Assembly (NCBI RefSeq): GCF_050947875.1
Contig: NC_134574.1
Span: 149,018,434-149,082,433, forward strand
DNA: 64,000 nucleotides
Direction: 5' to 3'
Source of the DNA: Dermacentor variabilis
Taxonomy: Eukaryota; Arthropoda; Arachnida; Ixodida; Ixodidae
The translations under genes were made by a program, and so were the position numbers. Numbering within the stretch: the stretch's first letter is position 1; every line of letters begins with the position of its first letter. Under the pieces are notes generated by a model. It searched no databases and was not told where the DNA came from. It was given only the letters and a program-made list of their open reading frames with translations. Below, one piece after another: positions 1-10,612 of the stretch.

Positions 1-302
1 CGTTTGTTGCTTTCACAACGAACGCAGGATGCAACGCACTTCGCAACGGCGGAAGGCAGGCCATGCCAGGAGCAGGGACTTTGTATTTGTTCGTAAGTCT
101 TGTGGTAGCCTAGATGACCGGCCGTTTCATGAATGGGAAAGGCTTCGAGCACCTCCCGTTGCAGAGAACACAGTATGACCGGGACCCAATCATTGCCACC
201 AACGTCGTAAACGTGGCCATGTAAAGCCCCATTGTGGAGCTTGAATTGAATAAGTTTTCGATGAAGTCGGGCGTTCGGAGATGACCAAGAACCTTCCATG
301 CG
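1..302 (-). pseudogene. Gypsy A integrase, HHCC zinc-binding domain (partial)
   Basis: Minus-strand translation gives the N-terminal zinc-binding domain of a retroelement integrase: HETAGHLGYHKTYEQI, then about 30 residues on the Cys pair CVASCVRC, i.e. the H-x4-H...C-x2-C layout. This domain binds zinc and helps integrase multimerise during insertion of the cDNA. The catalytic DDE core lies beyond the left edge. The stretch is open in one frame over about 85 codons, so it is less damaged than the preceding linker. Confidence 0.8.
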
Positions 303-902
303 TTGGGGAATAGTTCGGCAGAAGGATCGATAGGTTAGTGGGAGACAAGGACATATGGGCTGTCAGGTCTTAGCGAATCGAAGGTTGCGATGAGAAAAGC
401 CCATGAAGAGGGGTCGGGATGTACGCTAGTGCGGAGAGGCGATAGTGAATTGTCATGGTTCGGCAGAGGGCAGCGCGATAGAGCATCGGCATCTTGCTTC
501 TTTCCATGGAGCCCTGTAGGTGACATCGAAATCGTATTCCTGTAGGCGAAGCACCCAACGACCAAGGCGACCCGATAAATGCTTTAGCGATGAAAGCTTA
601 AGTGCATTACGGTCGGTAACGACTGTGAAATGGCGGCCGTGAAGATATGGGCAAAATTTTTGCACTGCCCATTCAATAGCAAGGCAGACCTGCTCAGTTA
701 TGCTGCAATTCTTCCCTGCAGCGGTTAGTGTACGACTTGCGTAAGCAATTACTCGTTCGTGGAAGGTGTTGTCATGTTGCAGTAGAATGGCACCGAGACC
801 ATGACTACTAGCGTCAGTTTGAATGTGGTAGGCGCGGTCGGATCGAAGTGGCACAGTACTCGGTCGAATGTCAGGGCATGTTTCGGAGCCAGCAAAGCAC
901 AT
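303..902 (-). pseudogene. Gypsy A RNase H domain and linker
   Basis: The minus strand encodes a Ty3/gypsy RNase H, which removes RNA from the RNA/DNA hybrid during reverse transcription. Visible motifs are [14 protein letters not shown] (first catalytic Asp), [16 protein letters not shown] (Glu) and [10 protein letters not shown] (second Asp). After a frame change, [12 protein letters not shown] is the typical linker that joins RNase H to integrase. The 149-codon piece at 453-902 is out of frame with the upstream RT, so at least two indels are needed to explain the layout. Confidence 0.85.
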
Positions 903-1106
903 TCACATTTGGCGGACCAAACGAAGGCGCATTACTGGCGAGAAGTTGATTGGGTGGGGACGCAAGCGCAGCGAAGTTCCGTTTAAAAGACCGGAAATAA
1001 GAAGCAAGTCCGAGAAAACTGCGCAGGTCTTTTTGACACTGCGGACGGCAAAAGTCCAGGACGGCAGCAAGCTTCTCAGGATCCGGTCGAATACCTTCTT
1101 TGCTGG

Positions 1107-1640
1107 CTAAGTGCCCCAGAACTTTGATGGACTTGCTGGCGAAACTGTATTTTTTTTGTGTTCAGTTGCACCAGCGTTTTCAATGCAGGCAAGAACTTCA
1201 TCAAGACGCTGCAAATGTTGTGAGAACGTGGCTGGAAATACTATAATGTCGTCGAGATAGCACAAACAAGTTTTCCATTTCAAACCACGCAAGACATTGT
1301 CGGTCATGCGTTCGAAGGTGACAGGCGCATTGCAGACTGAAAAAGGCATCACCTTGAACTCGTAGAGCCCATCAGGGGTAGCAGACGCCATTTTTTCTTT
1401 GTCGTATTCGGACATCGGTATTTGCAAGTAGCCTGATCTAAGGTCAAGGCTAGGAAAATGTGCGGTGCCGTGGAGTGAATCTAGTGCAGCGTCGATCCCT
1501 AGCGGAGGTAAACATCTTTGCGCGTGACTTTGTTCAGCGTATAGTAATCGATGCAAAAACGCACTGGGCCGTCTTTCTTATGCACTAGAACAACTAGAAC
1601 ACTAGAACAGTGTTGTTCTTTCAATAGTGCGACGTCGTGA
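1107..1640 (-). pseudogene. Gypsy A reverse transcriptase
   Basis: Fingers and palm of a Ty3/gypsy reverse transcriptase. In order on the minus strand: HKKDGPVRFCIDY, a block with LDLRSGYLQIPM (catalytic Asp in the LD-x2-SGY motif), ATPDGLYEFKVMPF, then CLCYLDDIIVF with the catalytic YLDD at about 1249-1260. The spacing is that of the family and the palm residues are intact. The N-terminal strand around 1560-1640 is in another frame from the 149-codon core. The region 903-1106, toward RNase H, holds the frameshifted connection domain. Confidence 0.88.
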
Positions 1641-1937
1641 CTCTGGGCAGGTTGCTAACAATGGTGTGGAAGAGGGATTACTTGGCGGCGATCTTCACTC
1701 GGGTGGTTCTGTCGAAAGTGTGACAATTGCAGTGGGATGAGTGTCAACAGCGCAAGTTACAGTTGATCCCCGATGCAACAGTTGGGGTTAGGTGGTTTGG
1801 TTTAAGGCGGCAAGCAAATACAGACCCCTCAGACAAGCGAATAAGGCCAGGAGTAATGAGAAACCCCTGATATTGGGTATGGAAGTAAGGTAGAATCCGT
1901 AAGTCGCCATCCACAATGTTAGAGGAGTTGACACTAA

Positions 1938-2345
1938 TCATCTCTTCTCTAGATGGCCAAAGATAAGCGGAAGAGGCGACGAGAGAATGCGTTCTTCGTG
2001 GTGAGGAAGAGCATTGCCGGTGGCATTAATTTGTGTGAGACGCTGACGACAATAGCTAGAACCGGACGCAGAAGATAGGAAGTCCCACCCCAAGATGAGT
2101 TCGGGGCTACACTCACGAAATACCGCAAAAACAATGTCGTGATGAATTCTGTCTATGGATACACGAACAGTACACTGTGCGATTGGACGAATAATAGCGT
2201 TGGTCGCTGCACGAAGAGAAGGGCCGGAGTAAGGCATGGTCACTTTTCAGAGGTGGAAACAAAAGTCAGCATAAGTAATCGAAATTGCAGCGCCTGTATC
2301 AACGAGAGCTTCGACGTGGACACCTTCTACAAACACTGACAACAA
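1938..2345 (-). pseudogene. Gypsy A retropepsin-type protease
   Basis: Aspartic protease that cleaves the Gag-Pol polyprotein. The catalytic triad is seen in VEALVDTGAAISITYADF (DTG at about 2293-2301, minus strand). The C-terminal hallmark CSPELILGWDFLSSASG follows roughly 80 codons later, as expected for a retropepsin of about 100 residues. The active-site frame ends at a stop near 2245, so the domain is split. It directly follows gag and overlaps the end of the gag frame, which is compatible with Gag-Pol frameshift expression in the ancestor, though here it may just be decay. Confidence 0.75.
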
Positions 2346-3051
2346 GTTGGACGGTCACTCCGGAGGAATTGTAGGCTGTCAGTGGATGCAGTTTCCCTTC
2401 CGAAAACTGCATCGGGGACTTTTCTGAGAGGGCCTTCGTGGCACGAGAAGCGGGTCGGAGAGGCGACATCAAATGACGACGTGGAGCCGGTGACCTGTGG
2501 CGAGATTCACGAGACTTCATATCCCTAAGGTAGGAAGGAGAAGGTGAGTGGTGATAAGAAGAGGGGTAAGACGTGCGCTGGTAGCCGAATTCTTGATGGA
2601 TGCTTCTACGTTTCTCGGGAGCGTAGCCACGTTGCTCATTCTGTTGAAGGCGTCTACAAAATCGGGAGATGTGCCCTCGATAGTTAAAGTAGTAGCAAAT
2701 GGGTTCGGCAGGACACTGAGTTATGTAGTGACGCTCTACACGCACTGGCGGGGACAGCGAAGCCACTGGGGATGGTTGGTCGCCTGGTGTGGGTAGAGGG
2801 GCGGTAATGGCAGGAGAGAGCGCCGCAATGTCGGCATACGTTGCTACCTGATGTGTGCAGGGGACGTCGGAGCACGGTTGACGCGATGCGGACGTGATCT
2901 CTTGCCTAATGATGTCGCACAAGCCAGTCTGTGGAGAAGGGACGTTACTTTGCGGAGCGCAGGAAAAACACCATCCGTGAAGCTCTTCATGGACGACGTG
3001 GCGGATAAGCGTGCGCAAATATATATTCAAAGGGAGATGCACTTCCATCAC
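2346..3051 (-). pseudogene. Gypsy A gag, C-terminal part with zinc knuckle
   Basis: A minus-strand frame of about 250 codons starting at 3051. A region with LIRHVVHEEL resembles the coiled segment found in tick gypsy Gag proteins. It is followed by ICYYFNYRGHISRFCRRLQ, a nucleocapsid zinc knuckle of the C-x2-C-x4-H-x4-C type whose second Cys has become Phe. The tail is Arg/Ser-rich, as in nucleocapsids. Gag packages the element RNA into cytoplasmic particles. The capsid part that should precede it is missing, so the copy is truncated at its 5' end. Confidence 0.7.
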
Positions 3052-3180
3052 TTTTAAGGAACCGCTTTATTCCAACCGAGTTTCAGCGACTAACACGAGG
3101 ATCAAGCTGTGCTGCTGGTGATGAAGATGAAGATGTACAATGGATAATGATATATGGCAATGCTGAAGTTTGCACTCACA

Positions 3181-3184
3181 ATAT
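3181..3184. repeat. Target-site duplication of element B, left (ATAT)
   Basis: ATAT directly precedes the TG of the left LTR and is matched by ATAT at 19075-19078 directly after the CA of the right LTR. Ty3/gypsy integrases usually duplicate 4-6 bp. Four AT-rich bases are weak alone, but the match falls exactly at both inferred termini. Confidence 0.65.
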
Positions 3185-3293
3185 TGCTAAGGCATGGTCA
3201 GGAAAGAAAGAAGAGGACGAAGACGAAAGCTAGCGGCACCCTCTCGACGTCATCATCAGATCGCCTGTAAGTAAACCCTGTTTACCGCTAACA
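3185..3293 (+). repeat. Element B 5' LTR (109 bp)
   Basis: TG...CA-bounded repeat matching 18969-19074 along its full length with a net 3-bp length difference. It is very short for a gypsy LTR. A primer-binding site plausibly starts at TGGTGGAGACGGCG (3299), six bases after the LTR. Confidence 0.75.
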
Positions 3294-3359
3294 GACTATG
3301 GTGGAGACGGCGCACGTGAAAAAGGGAGACGGAGCAGCCGCCGCCTACCCCACGTCGAA

Positions 3360-4570
3360 GCCGTCGCCTCGCTTGCAGTCACTGACACCACTGGAGATCT
3401 CGGTGTCTCGCAACCATGGCGGACAGCCACCTCCTGCAGCCCCTGCGAATGCACACGGTTTCTTGAGGAAGCCGCGTTCCTTCTTATGAAAAGCTCGAGA
3501 AGATGTGGATGAACAGCTCACCCATTGTAAGCCGGTGAGCAAGTACAACCGGTAGGACTCCACGGCCAAGCTACAAAAATGTCGCTTTGTCCCTCATGGA
3601 CACGGCTCTTGTGTGGTTTGAGAACCATGAAGATAATTTAACAACGTGAGCCCACTTCGTTACAGATATCACAGAATGCTGTGAAGACTCTATCGCGAAG
3701 AGGAAACGGGCAAAGAAGACATTGCTTCCGCGTGGCCAAGTCCCAGGGAAAACCTGTAACAGGTACATCAAGACCATCCTCAAACTGTGCAACACGGTCA
3801 ATCTTAGAATGACCGAAGCGGACAACGTTGGACATCTTAAAGGCAATGCCGAAGATGTCTAGAACTACTTAATCAAAAAGGAGAATGTTTGCTCAGTCGT
3901 CGATGCCATCCGACATTGCCGTAGCTTGAGACCTTGAAAGTGTGCCGCATTACACTAACTTTTGGGAGGCTGACTAATCTCACGACTGTTGCAAGCATTG
4001 AGGATAGCGACAGCTTTCAGTTCGACCTCACAGCAACTGTATAACAAATGGTCCTGCGAAGAACTTGAACAACAGAAACAAGGTGCAGACCAGCTCGGTT
4101 GTGCTGGCAACCAACTTTGGGAACCAGTGTCGGTTGGATCTTCCTTTTCTGTCACATCTGGCGCCATAAGCTACCAAGTCGGTCTGCGCCCGCAGCAAGA
4201 ACCTCCCTCTCACGAAGAAACGGTTTACGACCAACGCACTGAGTGTCGTGGAGCCATCGCACCGCATCCGCACCTGGAAGATCACGTTTACCATTGAGCG
4301 TCCAAGGGTTCACCTTCAAACTGCTAACATCGGTCGCGCGTCGCCCGCCTGTTACATCTGTTGCGGCATCAAATTTCTCTGTTCGGTGGCCTGCTCCGAC
4401 AGACAGCTAGGTATGACCGACCACCGGCTGGCCTCAGTTTGTATATAATGATTACGACAACCCCTGGTCAACCGACCGCAGTATTGCGAATATCAGAGGC
4501 TCGGCTCCCAGGAACACGTTACGGCAATATAACCAGTGGAGTGACTCACCAGCTTCCAACCGCAGTTTGA
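3360..4570 (+). pseudogene. Element B gag (capsid remnants)
   Basis: Concatenated plus-strand frames resemble the Gag capsid of tick gypsy elements: ALVWFENHEDNLT near 3600, PGKTCNRYIKTILKLC near 3750, then VNLRMTEADNVGHLKG near 3800. Gag capsid builds the particle in which the element RNA is reverse-transcribed. Stops and indels interrupt it repeatedly. A canonical zinc knuckle is not preserved. The Cys cluster ACYICCGIKFLC near 4350 may be its remnant. Confidence 0.65.
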
Positions 4571-4615
4571 CGCCTCCTACCAGTCTTCTCCGTCAAGATT
4601 CCTCTGTCTGTTATA

Positions 4616-4999
4616 ATGATGAACAAAGTAAATTTGCTGATCAATGGTGGACCTACAAGTGCATTAGTGGACAGCAGTTCTATCGTTCCCGTCTTCAGCA
4701 TGGCCTCTAAGAATCAGCTTGGTCGAAAAGTTATGTTCCCTTGGAATGGTGGTGTCACGTTCCGTGGTGTGAGCCCACAGTGCCTTATTCTTGGTATTTG
4801 TGTAGCAATAGTTTTATTGGGTGAAGAATGTTTTAAAACCGAATTCCTGGTGCTGCAGCGCTGCACCTACGAAGTCGTTCTGGGGATCCACTTTCTTCGG
4901 GATTTTGTGGCTTCTGTTTTTTGCAGCATAGGCGAAATTATTGTGAATGACCTGCTCCTTTTCTGTTCTCGCTTGAACCTCATCACCAAGCAAAAATAA
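4616..4999 (+). pseudogene. Element B retropepsin-type protease
   Basis: An open frame of 127 codons with TSALVDSSSIVPVFSM, the protease active-site region, in which the conserved D-S/T-G has become DSS, and EVVLGIHFLRDFVASV, the C-terminal hallmark. Domain length and spacing fit a retropepsin. Loss of the active-site Gly should abolish activity. It sits between the gag remnants and RT, in the expected order. Confidence 0.75.
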
Positions 5000-5559
5000 T
5001 TTTCTTGTTTCGAATTGTTTGCTGCTTCCGCAATGGTCCTTGTCACGTGTCTCTGTGTTTACTAATGCTGCCGTTTCACTACTTGCTGCGAATTGCACGA
5101 AGAAGGAGATACTTGTGCCGCGCTGGGCCGTGACTATGAATAATAGTGGCTTCTGTTTAAGGGTATTTAACTATTTTTCCAACCTTACTGTTCTTCCATG
5201 CAACATGAAGCTCGCGAAATTTGACAAGAGCAGGTATATTTCCATTACAATACTAAGTAAGGAGGCGCAGTTTGGTGCTAACTCTCGAACTCACCGAAAC
5301 CCTTCCGAAGATGAAATTATCCAAATAATTAGCATGTCTTAGCCCTCAAATCAGCACCAAACTCTTGCACACGTTCTCCAGGCACGTCTTTCCGTATTTG
5401 ATTTCACGTGAGGTTACAAGCAGGCTTCACTTCCAAGTTCCCGTACTCGTCACAGAATCAATATTGGGTCGGCACAGCCAATCCGGCAAAAGCGTTATCG
5501 CGTGTTATCGCCAGAGAAGACGGTTATCGTTGAGCTGGGGAAAGTCAAGACACGAAAAG

Positions 5560-6190
5560 TTATTATTCGGGAGTCTTCTAGTCCGTGGATAGTACCAGCG
5601 ATACTGGTGAAGAAGAAGGATTTGGAGGTTTTGTGTTGATTAAAGACGACTAAACATATTTATCAAAAATTATGTGTACCCTCATCCTCGAATGGACGAT
5701 GTAGTTGACTGTGTATACATTCCGGAGCCTGTTTTCCACACTTGCTTTGTGGCCAGGTTATTAGGAGACACCTATGCTGCCAGACGACAAGTAAAAAACT
5801 GCCTTTGTGACAGCGGTTGGCCTTGACGAATTTAATCTGATGCCGTTCAGCCTTTGTAATCTGCCATCAACTTTCGAACGATTTGTCGATACCCCTCTGC
5901 GAGAACCTAAATAAGAAAGTTGTTTGGGTTATTTTGATGGCGTGATTTTTTGCCATACGTTCATTGCACATAATAAACATCTTGGTAGTGTTCTTGACTA
6001 CTTCAAAATAGCCGGCTTGATCCTAAATTCCTAGAAGTGTCATTCTAACGAAACCGAGACGTTAGTACGTGGCCACCTGGGCGACTGGAACAGCGGGAGG
6101 TCAGATATGTCAAAGAATGTGTGAGAGCTGAGCAACTTTCTTGACCTTTGCTCGTATTTCCGCCGCTTTCTGTCGCGATTTGCTGACGTA
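5560..6190 (+). pseudogene. Element B reverse transcriptase (degenerate)
   Basis: RT blocks are seen in three frames: SSSPWIVPAILVKKKD (about 5575), AFVTAVGLDEFNLMPFSLCN (about 5803-5862) and FDGVIFCHTFIAHNKHLG (about 5930-5985), which stands where the YxDD palm motif belongs and has lost an Asp. CSYFRRFLSRFADVMYPL near 6150 is the start of the connection region. Numerous frame changes show that this copy has been inactive for a long time. Confidence 0.75.
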
Positions 6191-6710
6191 ATGTACCCCC
6201 TGAAATGTGTTCGCCAGAAAGACGTCCCATTCAACTGGACAGCGAATTGCGATGACTCGTTCTACCGGCTCAAATTTCTGCTAACATCGGGGCCTCTATT
6301 GCGCCACTTCAATTTATCCTGTCCTACAGAAGTGCACACTGGTGCTGGTGGTATTGTTATGGGTGCCGTTCTAGTGCAACGTAATTAAATTCTGAACACG
6401 TTGGGGCGTATGCCAGTCGTTCTTTCACTAAGGCGGAACGCAATTACACCATCGCAGAACAAGAATGCTTGGCAGATGCTTTCACCGTCAACAAACTTCG
6501 GACCTACATCTACGGGCACCCGTTCACTATTGTCAACGATCTCCACGCGTTGTGCTGGCTGGGGACTCTCTGTGAGCCGTGCGGTCGTTTAGTATAGGCT
6601 GGGCGCTCAGAGTTCAAGAGTATGACTTCGTGATTTCTTAAGTGTCCAGTCGTCGGCACACAGACGCCGAACGCCTCTTTCGCCTTCCTCTGACAATGAC
6701 AGAATAGGAA
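6191..6710 (+). pseudogene. Element B RT connection and RNase H
   Basis: VPFNWTANCDDSFYRLKFLL is the RT thumb/connection block and leads into VHTGAGGIVMGAVLVQ, the first RNase H strand, with the catalytic Asp replaced by Gly. In the next frame, residues corresponding to YTIAEQECLADAF and TYIYGHPFTIVND continue RNase H. RRHTDAERLFRLPL near 6660 is the linker before integrase. The element is cut here, and the same protein resumes past 17760. Confidence 0.78.
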
Positions 6711-8320
6711 TAGCCTTCTGAGCCGTTTCCTTTTTTTCTTTTCTTTTTTTTCTTTGAAAGAAGTCCTATTAGGGTTATTATAATTACACGAAGGTATTTC
6801 GCCCTCGCCAGCAGCAGTACTTGAGATAGCTATTCCGGCGGCTAGCTTCCCACGCTATGCGTGCCGGCCTCGCACCTGTTTAAGCTTTTTCCTAGACGCT
6901 AGAGCTATACAATGTCCGCGCAACCTTGAGCGATCGGAAAGCACGTTTTCCACTCTTGGCCGGCGGAGAGGGGAGGCTTCGTTCCGGCCGCGACGCTCTC
7001 TACATCTCAGTAAGGTGCCTGGTGGTGGTCTCGTGCTGACGATGCCCTCTCGGTGAGCGCATATTTCCCCCCTCATCTTTTAAGAGATTCAATACATACA
7101 AGCACTTGTCTCGCAAACCAGATTTATTTCAAGGGGATTTTCCACGTCTCAATAATTTCTCTCGTCGTATTCGAGTGCTGATTGCCCTGTTATAGTTTGT
7201 TAACGAAACTTCCCCTCAAGTCTAAATATTGTAAGGCAGTTTGTCGTGTGCGTATCATGGCCACGCATGCTTATATCGTCTTTCCGTTTCTCTACCACGG
7301 TTGCGCTTTAAAACCACGGCGCTGCAAGTTTGCTTCAGAGACTTTCCTTTCCTTCCTTCTTCTCCGCCCTTAAACTGGCTCTCTTAACTACTACACGCAG
7401 AGACAAAGCAACAGCGCGCGCTTTAGATCCTATAGATGAGATGAATATTTACAATTATTATTAGGGTTATAATTATATTCGAGTGCTGATTGCCGTGTTA
7501 TAGTTTGTTAACGAAGCTTCCCCTCAAGTCTAAATATTGTAAGGCAGTTTGTCGTGTGCGTATCATGGACACGCATGCTTATATCGCCTTCCGTTTCAGT
7601 ACCACGGTTGCGCTTTAAAACCACGGCGCTGCAATATTGCTTTCCTCTCCTTCCTTCTTCTCCGCCCTTAAACTGGCTCTCTTAACTACTACACGCAGAG
7701 ACAAAGCAACAGCGCGCGCATGCGATCCCATAGATGAGATGAATACATATATATAGAAAAGTATCAGTCATAGCTCTCGTAGTATAGCCTTCTGAGCCGT
7801 TTCCTTTTTTTTCTTTTCTTTTTTTTTCTTTGAAAGAAGTCCTATTAGGGTCATTATAATTACACGAAGGTATTTCGCCCTCGCCAGCAGCAGTACTTGA
7901 GATAGCTATTCCGGCGGCTAGCTTCCCACGCTATGCGTGCCGCCCTCGCAACTGTTTAAGCTTTTTCCTAGACGCTAGAGCTATACAATGTCCGCGCAAC
8001 CTTGAGCGATCGGAAAGCGCGTTTTCCACTCTTGGCCGGCGGAGAGGGGAGGCTTCGTTCCGGCCGCGAAGCTCTCTACATCTCAGTAAGGTGCCTGGTG
8101 GTGGTCTCGTGCTGACAATGCCCTCTCGGTGAGCGCATATTCCCCCCTCATCTTTTAAGAGATTCAATACATACAAGCATTTGTCTCGCAAACCAGATTT
8201 ATTTCAAGGGAATTTTCCACGTCTCAATAATTTCTCTCGTCGTATTCGAGTGCTCATTGCCGTGTTATAGTTTGTTAACGAAGCTTCCCCTCAAGTCTAA
8301 ATATTTTAAGGCACTTTTCC
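6711..8320. repeat. Reiterated segment, order A-B-B-A-B
   Basis: Segment A (from TAGCCTTCTGAGCC) occurs at 6711-7162 and again at 7785-8240, exactly 1074 bp apart at its start. Segment B (from ATTCGAGTGCTGATTGCC) occurs at 7163-7440 and 7477-7740, and as a shortened copy at 8241-8320. Copies differ by scattered substitutions only. No protein family was recognised in either unit. The small minus ORFs at 6855-7076 and 7931-8191 are the same frame in the two A copies. The block begins exactly where element B stops, so it may be the first DNA inserted there. Confidence 0.8.
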
Positions 8321-8783
8321 TAGTCTCTAAAGCCGCTCGAGTTCACGGTGCTCCTCTGGCGGCCATTTTTCCAAGAAATTATGCCTTCCAACTTCCAATC
8401 GACTGTCGCGGACAACATGAGTCCCTTTCCACATAAGTAGGAGGCTCGGAGCAGGAGCTATGGCGCTTGAAAGTAACCGTTGGCTTGACGAACCAACCGA
8501 CTGAGCTACCTTTCCGGGCAACATTGAACGATCACGAGTTCAAATCACATGTTATGTTCCTTTTTTCCCCTTTTTTTCTTTCTTGTTAATGTATTTTCCT
8601 TCATTTTATCACTGTACGGAAACCCTCCTAAAAAATTATATATCCTCAATTATGTGTGGCCACACATGTGCAGGTCAAAGGTGGTGGTGGTGGTGGTGAT
8701 GTTGAAGCAGGCGGGGATAGCCTGGCATACATAGCCGGCAATTGTTCCGCCTGATCCTCCTTCAAGTTGAGATCAGGGATGTG

Positions 8784-9756
8784 TCACCAGGTGTCGATGA
8801 GCCCCGTGTCTCGCAGGAAGGCTATCAACAGGCGTTGCGCTCTCTTCCTGAATGCCGCGGGCCCTCTGGGGAAAACAACGTCTTCAAAGGTCCTGTGCGT
8901 GAGACCGCTTTTTTGCAGGTTGTCGACCAAGGCCTTCTGTGTCAAACTGTGGGCATAGCCAAATGAAATGTTCGATGTCACCAATGTCACCACAGAAAAC
9001 ACAGAGTGGGGAAGCGCGAAGCCCAGTCTTGAATAACCAAGCTGGGGTGTATGCGGAGTCGGTCCTGATGCGGTATAAAAGCGTCGCTTGTTCGCGTGTA
9101 AATCCATGAGTCACACAGGATTCGTGTGGATTCTTGTGCATCTGTCGAAAGTGAAGGCGGATTGCATCCTTAGGGTTTTGAAAAGCTTTTGGAGCTTTCA
9201 CTTTTGGGACACATGTCAGCGCTAGGCGTGCAAGGGCGTCAGCTTCCTCGTTTCCATCAATTCCTACGTGTGATGGAATCCACTGAAACATTAAGTTAAA
9301 TCATTTGCTCGTGAGGTCGTCAATCAGTACCAGAGACTGCCTTGTAAATTTCTCTAGAGGTAGGCCCCGATGTAATCTTTGTAATGCTGACTTGGAATCC
9401 GTCAGCACCACGACATCTCGTGCAGAAAAGGCACGTAGTTTTCGCAAAGCCGCGGTGATTGCGGCGCTTTCTACTGTTGTAGAGGAAACTACGCGATCCA
9501 GTCGGCCAGACCATGACACATCAAGGGATGGTATGCAGAATGCCGCTGCACAGCTATCTGTTCGTGCACACACCGAACGGTCTGTGTACACTTGTAGATG
9601 GCTTTGAAACAAAGTGCTCAAGTGGTCGAACACAATAAACTTGGCTTCGGCAGTTGAAATGGTGCGTTTCGTCGGTAGGTGGGGTACATTGAGGCTGCAG
9701 GTAACGTCCGCAAAAGACCATGGCGGGCCAAGGCGACTTCGTTTAGGCCATTCCAA
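8784..9756 (-). pseudogene. LINE 1 RNase H, CCHC finger and C-terminus
   Basis: The RNase H catalytic residues all remain: VYTDRSVCART (Asp), TTVESAAITAAL (Glu), VVLTDSKSALQ (Asp), and QWIPSHVGIDGNEEADALA (His and last Asp). A single in-frame TGA at about 9301 interrupts the domain; both sides share one frame. CVFCGDIGDIEHFIWLC is a C-x2-C-x8-H-x4-C finger. After a frameshift near 8960 the protein ends with RLLIAFLRDTGLIDTW, the terminal helix typical of this tick LINE group. Confidence 0.88.
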
Positions 9757-9812
9757 TCCTAAAAATCGGAAGGTGTTCAGCGCCGCATGGAAATGTGAGC
9801 GAGTTCTTGATC

Positions 9813-10571
9813 TTAGCCGCCGGAGAAGCGCCGTGCCTGCGCGTGACTCGCCAGCCTTAATAGCTGCGTCAGCAAGGCCTGAGATGCCAAGAGGCGGAGT
9901 GGACGAGACTCTGCCTCATTAGTGACTTTCTTGTTTGAAGCCGCCGTTGGAACTCCCATCGCCAAGCGAAGTCCCTTTCTGTGCACTGCCTCCAAGCGCT
10001 CGAATTGACTCGATGATGGTGATAACAGAGGGAGCTGATAGAGAATGCGGCTTGTTATCAGTGCAGCGTTCAGTTTAAGCATGGATATAGGATTGTTTCC
10101 CCAACGTACACCTGCCAATCGACGAAGTGCGTTGATTCTTTGCACCGATGCAGCCACAACACTTTCGACCGCACCACGCCATAGTAGCTTGTTGTCGATG
10201 GTGACGCCCAGGAATCGAACATGAGTTGCACGAAGAATTGAATGCCCTCTGATATTCAGCGTCAGACGTGTTGACTTGCGTCTCACTCCCGGGAAAAGCA
10301 TGCAGGCTGATTTTTCTGCTGATAAGGATAGGCCAAGCGTCGATAAGTGGCGATCGAAAGTGGAGATTGCGGCCTGGGCTATCCGGGCCAAACGTTTGTG
10401 TTGGTACCCCGAGATCCAAATGCAGATGTCATCTGCGTAGATGGACATGTTAACTGCCGTCCGACCTACTTTCAGGGCATCTGGAAGGCTGGCCATGGCA
10501 ACGTTAAAAAGCAAGGGGGATAGGACACTTCCTTGTGGGACACCGAGGGAAATGCGTCGCTTGACACTCAT
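9813..10571 (-). pseudogene. LINE 1 reverse transcriptase palm and thumb
   Basis: Continues the RT after a frameshift. SLGVPQGSVLSPLLFNVAM is the family block before the palm, and MSIYADDICIW carries the intact YADD catalytic pair. The thumb follows with VRFLGVTIDNKLLWR and a region rich in RILYQLPLL-type helices. RT copies the element RNA at the nicked target. The domain is complete over 252 codons with no internal stop, but it is out of frame with both neighbours. Confidence 0.9.
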
Positions 10572-10612
10572 TATACTTCCCAGCTTAACTTGTACACATC
10601 GATCAGTAGAAA

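Larger units (their letters stand above)
1..3180 (-). mobile_element. Ty3/gypsy LTR retrotransposon A, partial
   Basis: Read on the minus strand, gag, protease, reverse transcriptase, RNase H and the integrase zinc-binding domain follow in the canonical Ty3/gypsy order. The element runs off the left edge inside integrase, so its downstream LTR is not in view. No upstream LTR was recognised between 3051 and 3184, where element B is inserted. The polyprotein frame is broken several times, so this copy is not functional, although the RT YLDD box and the protease DTG survive. Confidence 0.85.

Noticed and set aside
8480..8550. tRNA or SINE promoter boxes (CTGAGCTACC and GAGTTCAAATC)
   Set aside because: The box A-like word is on the minus strand and the box B-like word on the plus strand; no single cloverleaf or promoter can be drawn.
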